Shown here: in pieces, positions 59,031 to 64,000 of the stretch
How positions within the stretch are numbered: the first letter of the stretch is position 1
Layout: each line of letters begins with the position of its first letter
Assembly: GCA_964591085.1 (NCBI GenBank)
Contig: CAZPXH010000004.1
Coordinates: 62,001-126,000, forward strand
Direction of reading: 5' to 3'
Source: CAZPXH01 sp964591085
Lineage (GTDB): Bacteria > Spirochaetota > Spirochaetia > DSM-27196 > CAZPXH01
Length of the DNA: 64,000 nt
The notes under the pieces: generated by a model
Databases searched by the model: none
Seen by the model: the letters and a program-made list of their open reading frames with translations, nothing else
What the model was told of the DNA's origin: nothing
Translations under genes and position numbers: made by a program

Positions 59031-61019
59031 TTAGACCTGCTCTATCTCCCGGTAGCCCTCCCTGAGGTCTTCCAGGTACTGGGTCAGCTCGTCTGACTTG
59101 TCGCGGAGGAGACGGGTTGCGGTATCGTCCTCATCGGGCGCGGCTGTCTGCATGCGTGCAAGATCCAGTTGCAGTTGCTTCAGCGAGTTGAGCGCCGAAC
59201 CAAGGCGGAGAGACAGTCGCTCCCGCTGCTGTCGCAGATCCTGCACCGAGCGCTGCTGCCGCCTGATCTGCTGAGCTGAGTGCTCGTACTCTTCCCGCAT
59301 TGCCTGCGTACTCGCATCCTCTGCTTTGCGCTCCAACTGAAGCAGATCCCGGTCCAGTTCCCCAACCGGGATGCTCTGGATGATCTGATCAATCTCGGAG
59401 TCTCGGCGTGACAGCTCACGAATCTGGTTCACGTAGTTGTCCAGCATTGGCTCAAAGTCATCGCCCAGGGGTGACTGCTTTCCAAAGCGCCGCACCATTT
59501 CCAGTATTCCGGACCGGATCTGCTCCGCCTGCACAGCAAGGGGGGCATCAAGACTGGGTCCGGAGATCTGCGGTGGTGCGGGGGCCGTGCTCAACTCAAT
59601 GCCCTCGGATTGCAGCTGCCGCGCGATGCGGCGCTCGTTCGCCTTGAAAGCGGGGTAGTGGGCCAGAAGACCGATGGCCATTGCGCCAATCGGGAAGATC
59701 GGCCAGAAGAAGGCTCCTGCGCCCCCGGTGGTTCCCCAGATCACCATGAGCATGACGGATACCATGGTAGTGGACAGGAAGTGTCCGCCCCATCCATTCC
59801 TCGCCTTGACGAGTTTCCGGTAGGTTCTCAGCTGCTTTCTGGTGAGCCTGCGCATGTTGCGCATCTCTCGAACTTCTCGGTTCTGCCGCCGGACCCCACC
59901 CCAGTGAGAGACGATTCCGATTCCCCAGGCGGACAGCGGGATGAGGAACCATGGAAAGGTCCCAAAGCCGGAGGTAAATGCCCAGATTCCAACGAGCCCG
60001 GCGTTGACGCCCAGGAAGCTTCCGAGGTGGGTGCGGAAGGATCCTTGGTTCTTCTCCGAGGCTTCTTCCGTCTGCTCCCGGTACTCAACAATGAGCGGAT
60101 CCGTCTCGGGCGGAAGTCCGTCTTCCCGTGAAAGCGCGCGGTCCCACTCGGCTTCTGCGGCGGAGCCGTCATCGTCGTCATCCAAAGAGGATCCGCGATG
60201 GGAGGGGATGAACATCGGGCGAACAGCGCCCGCGCCGGTCCGGGCGGTGCTCGGGGGGGCAGCCGGGGGTGCGCTCCGGTCGGTGGAAAGCAGGCCCCGG
60301 TCCGCAAGAGCGCCAATCAAGGCATCTCTCTCCGGCGCGTCTCCCAAGAGATCACGCGCTTCCGCAACGGAGATCCTCCTGCCCACGCGCTTGATCTCCT
60401 GCAGAATCCTCGCCTTGAGGGCCTCCCGCTGGTTCTCCTTGCGGATCTCTGCAGAAGCATGGGCGCTGACATCATCCTGATCGCCGGCGTTACCCGCGCC
60501 GGGTTCAATCTCGTAGACCGCAACCTCTCTGGTGATGTTCTTGAGGTGCACGGTTCCACGGGGCCGGATTCTCTCATCCAGCTTGGCCTGTATCAGGTTG
60601 TAGACGTCCTGGCTGATACAGATGGTCCCCGGCTTTGCAATAGACTGAAGTCGGGACGCAATGTTGATTCCATCTCCGAGGGCATCGTTTTCCAGGAAGT
60701 AGATATCTCCGACGTGAACGCCAATCCGAAGCTGCAGCCGCATCTCACCGCTATCTTCATCCGCAGTATGCTGGGCTATTGCCCGCTGGATTGCCGCGCT
60801 GCACTTCACTGCCTGTAGGGCACTGGAGAAGTCAACGAGGAACGCGTCTCCGGCGGTCTTGATTACCTTCCCGCCGTGATCGGCCGCGAGCTCGGTCACC
60901 AGCTGGTTGTGATACTCAAGCAGTCGGAGCGTTGCCGCCTCGTTCTGCTCCATCATGCGGCTGAACCCGACGATGTCGGTGTACATGATGGCTGCGAGTC
61001 GGTACTCCTTATGATCCAT
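59031..61019 (-). CDS. class III adenylate/guanylate cyclase with membrane and coiled-coil parts
   Basis: 662 residues from ATG 61019; the longer frame is antisense to radA. Cyclase domain at residues 1-175: metal Asp 15 in YTDIVGFSR and Asp 58 in KTAGDAF, Lys 54 (adenine recognition), and GDGINIASRLQ with Asn 119 and Arg 123. The Lys suggests cAMP as product. Then a helical segment, two pairs of membrane helices (about 340-385 and 420-465; GLVGIWAFTSGFGTFPWFLIPLSAWG, STTMVSVMLMVIWGTTGG) and a C-terminal coiled coil (SALNSLKQLQLDLARMQ). An unusual order: catalytic part first. Confidence 0.84.
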   Translation of the reverse strand: MDHKEYRLAAIMYTDIVGFSRMMEQNEAATLRLLEYHNQLVTELAADHGGKVIKTAGDAFLVDFSSALQAVKCSAAIQRAIAQHTADEDSGEMRLQLRIGVHVGDIYFLENDALGDGINIASRLQSIAKPGTICISQDVYNLIQAKLDERIRPRGTVHLKNITREVAVYEIEPGAGNAGDQDDVSAHASAEIRKENQREALKARILQEIKRVGRRISVAEARDLLGDAPERDALIGALADRGLLSTDRSAPPAAPPSTARTGAGAVRPMFIPSHRGSSLDDDDDGSAAEAEWDRALSREDGLPPETDPLIVEYREQTEEASEKNQGSFRTHLGSFLGVNAGLVGIWAFTSGFGTFPWFLIPLSAWGIGIVSHWGGVRRQNREVREMRNMRRLTRKQLRTYRKLVKARNGWGGHFLSTTMVSVMLMVIWGTTGGAGAFFWPIFPIGAMAIGLLAHYPAFKANERRIARQLQSEGIELSTAPAPPQISGPSLDAPLAVQAEQIRSGILEMVRRFGKQSPLGDDFEPMLDNYVNQIRELSRRDSEIDQIIQSIPVGELDRDLLQLERKAEDASTQAMREEYEHSAQQIRRQQRSVQDLRQQRERLSLRLGSALNSLKQLQLDLARMQTAAPDEDDTATRLLRDKSDELTQYLEDLREGYREIEQV

Positions 61020-61028
61020 CTGCAGGTC

Positions 61029-61057
61029 ACGATATCGCCCGGCACCACGCGGGTCAA
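61029..61057 (-). promoter_or_regulatory. promoter of the cyclase gene, nearly leaderless
   Basis: Minus strand TTGACC (61057-61052), 17-base spacer, TATCGT (61034-61029). The ATG at 61019 is 9 bases from the -10 box, leaving a leader of about 2-3 bases. Confidence 0.6.
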
Positions 61058-61073
61058 CGAACGGAGGCGGAAA

Positions 61074-62456
61074 GTGGCACGGAAAGCAGGGTACCGCTGC
61101 AGCAATTGCGGCCACACAGAGGCAAAGTGGATGGGGAGATGCCCAAGCTGCGGGAGCTGGAACACCCTCGAGACGGAGACCTCACCGGCTCCGTCAGCCC
61201 GGCCCACCGGCAGGCCGGGCGCAAGACGCTCCCCTTCGCAGAGCTCCGTCACCGCAATCCCACTCTCGGAGGTCAGCGCGGAAGAAGAAGTTCGCCTGAG
61301 GACGGGTCTGAAGGAGCTGGACCGTGTGCTTGGGGGAGGAATCGCGCGAGCATCCGCGATTCTGGTGGCGGGCGCACCGGGAATCGGGAAGTCCACCCTC
61401 CTTCTGCAGGCGGGATTGAGCGTCAACTCCCGCGGACCGGTTCTCTACGTGAGCGCGGAGGAATCCGCCCGTCATATACGCCTCCGTGCGGACCGGGTGT
61501 CCACGGCAACGGGTCAACTGCAGGTGTTGGAGGACCGGAGCCTGCAGGCGGTTCTCGGCCTTGCGCGCAAGGTGGAACCCAGCCTCATCATTGTGGACAG
61601 CCTGCAGATGCTGGTGGACGAAGACCTCACGAATCCGGTGGGCTCACCGTCCCAGCTGAAGGCATGCTGCGACGCACTGTGTGACTGGGCCCGGGCCGGC
61701 GATAGGGCGGTACTGATGATTGCCCACGTCACCAAGGAAGGCCTGATCGCCGGACCCAAGCAGGTGGAGCACATGGTGGATACGGTCATCCATTTTGAGG
61801 ATACGCAGGACGAATATCGCTTCATCCGCGCAACCAAGAACCGATACGGCGATACCGGCGAGATCGGGCTCCTCCGAATGACGGAATCCGGGCTGCAGGA
61901 CCTGGGCGAATCTGCCGGCGTCTTCACCACGCTCAGACCGGAGGGGATGCCCCTGCCCCCGGGAGTTGCATTCTTCCTTGCCTACGAGGGCTCACGGGTC
62001 ATCCCCGTTGAGCTGCAGGCCCTGACGGTACCCGCGCGTGTGGGGGTTCCCCGGATCTTCTCTGACAGAATCGATGTTTCGCGCGTGGCCCGGGTTGCCG
62101 CGGTCCTGGAGCGCGCCAGTGGAGCGGACACTGCATCTGCTGACCTGTACGTGAATGTTGCCGGCGGCTTCCGGGTCCGGGATGTGGCAACAGACCTTCC
62201 GCTAGCCCTTGCCATGTACTCCGCCCACAGCGGGAAGCCGCTGCCTGACGGGCTTACCGCCGTTGGTGAGGTGAGCCTCACCGGCGAGCTCCGGCCCGGT
62301 GCGCGACTGGACCGCAGGCTCAGGGCTGCCCGGGACCTCGGCTTCAGGCATGTGCTCGGTCCCGGGGACCAACAGGCCCCGGACGGAACACAGCTGATGA
62401 CTGCTCGGGACCTGCCGGAGGCCCTTCGCATGGTGTTCGGATCCCGCGGCAGCTGA
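61074..62456 (+). CDS. radA: DNA repair protein RadA
   Basis: 460 residues from GTG 61074 with GGAGGCGG 3 bases upstream; the longer frame is antisense to the cyclase. Zinc finger YRCSNCGHTEAKWMGRCPSCGSWNTL, Walker A VAGAPGIGKSTLLLQAG, VLYVSAEESARHIRLRA, RadA-specific KNRYGDTGEIGLL, and a Lon-like C-terminal domain (VAGGFRVRDVATDLPLALAMYSAHSGKPLPDG). Assists RecA-mediated recombination and branch processing. The 54-base divergent gap carries the cyclase promoter. A CGGCCGG...CCGGCCG hairpin follows the gene, without a T-tract. Confidence 0.95.
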   Translation: MARKAGYRCSNCGHTEAKWMGRCPSCGSWNTLETETSPAPSARPTGRPGARRSPSQSSVTAIPLSEVSAEEEVRLRTGLKELDRVLGGGIARASAILVAGAPGIGKSTLLLQAGLSVNSRGPVLYVSAEESARHIRLRADRVSTATGQLQVLEDRSLQAVLGLARKVEPSLIIVDSLQMLVDEDLTNPVGSPSQLKACCDALCDWARAGDRAVLMIAHVTKEGLIAGPKQVEHMVDTVIHFEDTQDEYRFIRATKNRYGDTGEIGLLRMTESGLQDLGESAGVFTTLRPEGMPLPPGVAFFLAYEGSRVIPVELQALTVPARVGVPRIFSDRIDVSRVARVAAVLERASGADTASADLYVNVAGGFRVRDVATDLPLALAMYSAHSGKPLPDGLTAVGEVSLTGELRPGARLDRRLRAARDLGFRHVLGPGDQQAPDGTQLMTARDLPEALRMVFGSRGS

Positions 62457-62497
62457 GTCGCAGGTTCGCGGCCGGAACGTGATGCCGGCCGGTCGCG

Positions 62498-63670
62498 TCA
62501 GGCGCCGGGAAACAGGAGTGGCAGCGCTACAAAGGTCCCGATCGCGCTCCCGATTGTTGAGAAAATGAACACCAGCAGAATCCGGGTGATGCGGTTCCGG
62601 TAGAACCCACGGACGCTCCCGCTATCCTCAATGAGGTTTTCCATGTCTTCAATACGAGGCTTCCGGAACACCGCCTCAATGAGCCCGCTGACAAAACCAA
62701 CCCCGATCGTGGGGTTCATGGAGGTGATTGGCGCGGCCACAAAGGACAGGAAGATGGTGACCGGGCGGGCCAGTGCAATTGCAGCTCCAATGGCGGAGAG
62801 CGTTCCGTTTACCAAAACCCAACGATAGAGGGCCTGCAGCCCGCCGTCCCAACCGGAGCGGATGAAGCCCCAGGTGATGAGTCCCGCCACGATGGCGGGA
62901 ATGACCCAGGGGACAAGCTTCCGTACCAGTCCCGGCGGTGGAACCCTTGACATCGCGGGATCCTCCACAGTCGCCTCACCGTCCGCCAGGCGGACCAGCC
63001 AGCGCATGATTCCCGGGAGGTGCCCTGCTCCCACTACGGCAAGCGTCACAGGACCCGGGGACTCCCAGATTCGGCGCGCGAGATACTCGTCCCGCTCGTC
63101 AATGAGCACGCGCTTGGCCCCGGGGAGGTAGTCGGCGAGCTCGTCCATCATGGAATCCAGCTCGCTGCGTTCCTTCAGTGCTTCCACCTCGGATGCGTCA
63201 ACGGTCTCGGTAGAGAACGCTGAGGACAGGAGGGCGGCGAGGAGCTTGGCGCGTCCCCAGAGCCCCGCCATGGACCAGGCGCGCCGGAGAGTGACCTCCA
63301 CTTCCCGGTCACAGAAGCGGGGTTCAGCACCCTCCTCCTTCGCCGCCTCCACCGCAGCGATCATCTCCGCACCCGGGGAGACGCCGGTCTCACCGCCGAT
63401 TCGCCGCTGAAAGGCGGCCAGCACCAGGTTTGAAAGCATCAGGAATGCCCGCTTCTCCCGTATCACCTGGTAAATATCTATGGACTTCCAGCGTCGGGGG
63501 TCGGTGACGCTCCGAAATCGTCCCTCATCAATCTCCACGCACACGGTGTTCGGGCGAACCTCCCGCACCAGGGTGCGAACCTGGTCCACGCTTGCCTGGG
63601 ATACATGCGCCGTTCCCAGGACGGTGATCCGGCGGTCCCCGATCTCCAGGGTCTCAATGGGTTCATTCAC
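62498..63670 (-). CDS. TraB-family membrane protein
   Basis: 390 residues from GTG 63670, overlapping the upstream stop (GTGA). The N-terminal TraB/PrgY domain has RITVLGTAHVSQASV (GxxH), NTVCVEIDEGRF and LAVVGAGHLPGIM, features shared with TIKI-type metalloproteases. The C-terminal part has 3-4 membrane helices (VPWVIPAIVAGLITWGF, AIGAAIALARPVTIFLSFVAAPI, ILLVFIFSTIGSAIGTFVALPLLF). Role unknown: related proteins act in pheromone shutdown or Wnt processing, neither applies here. Confidence 0.87.
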   Translation of the reverse strand: MNEPIETLEIGDRRITVLGTAHVSQASVDQVRTLVREVRPNTVCVEIDEGRFRSVTDPRRWKSIDIYQVIREKRAFLMLSNLVLAAFQRRIGGETGVSPGAEMIAAVEAAKEEGAEPRFCDREVEVTLRRAWSMAGLWGRAKLLAALLSSAFSTETVDASEVEALKERSELDSMMDELADYLPGAKRVLIDERDEYLARRIWESPGPVTLAVVGAGHLPGIMRWLVRLADGEATVEDPAMSRVPPPGLVRKLVPWVIPAIVAGLITWGFIRSGWDGGLQALYRWVLVNGTLSAIGAAIALARPVTIFLSFVAAPITSMNPTIGVGFVSGLIEAVFRKPRIEDMENLIEDSGSVRGFYRNRITRILLVFIFSTIGSAIGTFVALPLLFPGA

Positions 63671-64000
63671 TGGATGTTGCCTCCACCGGCGGTTATTGCG
63701 GACTCAAAGCGCCGCCGAATTTCGTTGGCGCCAGGATACTGGTCTGCTGGAACCGTGCCGCCGCCCATGTGCACATGGCCACCGCCCGTCCCGATTCCCT
63801 GCATTGCCATGCGGATGACGCTGTCAGCCGGTAGGTGGTTGTTCTCGCTGCGAACCTGTATTCGGTGGCCGTCCCGGTCCGGGACCAGTACCGCCACAAA
63901 GCGGATCTCCCGGAATGTGAGAAAGAAATCGGCAATGAGAGCGGAGAGTTCCGGGGTGCAGGCGTGTGACAGCGGGATGAAACAAAACTCACCGCTGACT
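63667..64000 (-). CDS. DHH-family phosphoesterase, C-terminal part
   Basis: Partial: enters from the window's right end and stops at 63667; about 110 residues visible. FIPLSHACTPELSALIADFFLTFREIRFVAVLVPDRDGHRIQVRSENNHLPADSVIRMAMQGIGTGGGHVHMGGGTVP contains the DHHA1 glycine-rich GGGHVHMGGG motif, characteristic of NrnA/pAp phosphatase and related DHH enzymes. No start visible. Couples to TraB by GTGA overlap. Confidence 0.82.
   Translation of the reverse strand, partial: VSGEFCFIPLSHACTPELSALIADFFLTFREIRFVAVLVPDRDGHRIQVRSENNHLPADSVIRMAMQGIGTGGGHVHMGGGTVPADQYPGANEIRRRFESAITAGGGNIQ

Noticed and set aside
1..64000. Integrated mobile element or defence island
   Set aside because: No transposase, integrase, direct-repeat boundary or defence gene signature; both tRNAs lack adjacent integrase genes or duplicated 3' ends.

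Overview
The window is a GC-rich, densely packed bacterial chromosome segment that reads as core genome of a free-living spirochaete (Spirochaetota, probably Spirochaetaceae-like). The evidence is a spirochaete-type flagellar collar protein (FlcA-like) beside a glycerol-phosphate-type acyltransferase, an archaeal-type UMP kinase, a cyclophilin-FKBP fusion of the kind described from Treponema, a LolA / RodZ-like / UvrD / RplM-RpsI neighbourhood that recalls the Borrelia chromosome, an excisionase-type HTH fused to a receiver domain, and a FlgM-like gene with a sigma-28-type promoter. The taxonomic call is inference from gene content. I found no phage, insertion sequence, CRISPR array, rRNA operon or secondary-metabolite cluster.

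Layout. 1-5.3 kb: 3' part of an ssb gene, a secreted beta-barrel candidate with its own promoter and terminator, an unknown protein, manC and ilvE. 5.3-11.1 kb: flcA-like gene, a divergent secreted glycogen-binding-fold protein, a PlsC-type acyltransferase and an acetyltransferase. 11.1-17.6 kb: proS divergent from eno, then a tight run of a LiaF-like protein, an aminotransferase, a flavin oxidoreductase and a DtxR-type regulator. 17.7-21.1 kb: RRM protein, tRNA-Leu, CrtZ-like hydroxylase, lipoprotein, UMP kinase. 21.2-30.3 kb: a long plus-strand run holding LolA, RodZ-like, HIT, UvrD, rplM, rpsI, recX, a response regulator and acylphosphatase. 30.4-34.9 kb: fabD-fabG-fabF and a membrane protein, divergent from fabH. 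34.9-40.9 kb: AddA and AddB. 41-51.8 kb: tRNA-Ala, a large coiled-coil protein, lspA and Nif3-like divergent from a Lon-family protease, an ATPase-HDOD fusion, glutaredoxin, OsmC, TrmH, a degenerate Fe-ADH and FlgM-like. 51.9-64 kb: rsmI, a zinc-ribbon protein, DUF4097, YihY, aspS-serA-immunophilin, a nucleotide cyclase divergent from radA, TraB and a partial DHH phosphoesterase.

The genes are mostly housekeeping: translation (proS, aspS, rplM, rpsI, two tRNAs, TrmH, RsmI), fatty-acid and phospholipid synthesis, recombination and repair (ssb, recX, radA, UvrD, AddAB), envelope biogenesis (LolA, LspA, RodZ-like) and flagellar structure and regulation. Many genes overlap by 1-4 bases, so translational coupling is common. 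A recurrent and unexplained pattern is that several promoters place the -10 hexamer only 6-11 bases before the start codon, which predicts leaderless or nearly leaderless mRNAs. No clear undescribed multi-gene system is visible. The best leads are this promoter architecture, the FlgM-like gene with its promoter, a 12-codon leader ORF before rplM, the ATPase-HDOD fusion and a metal-site-less Fe-ADH paralogue.
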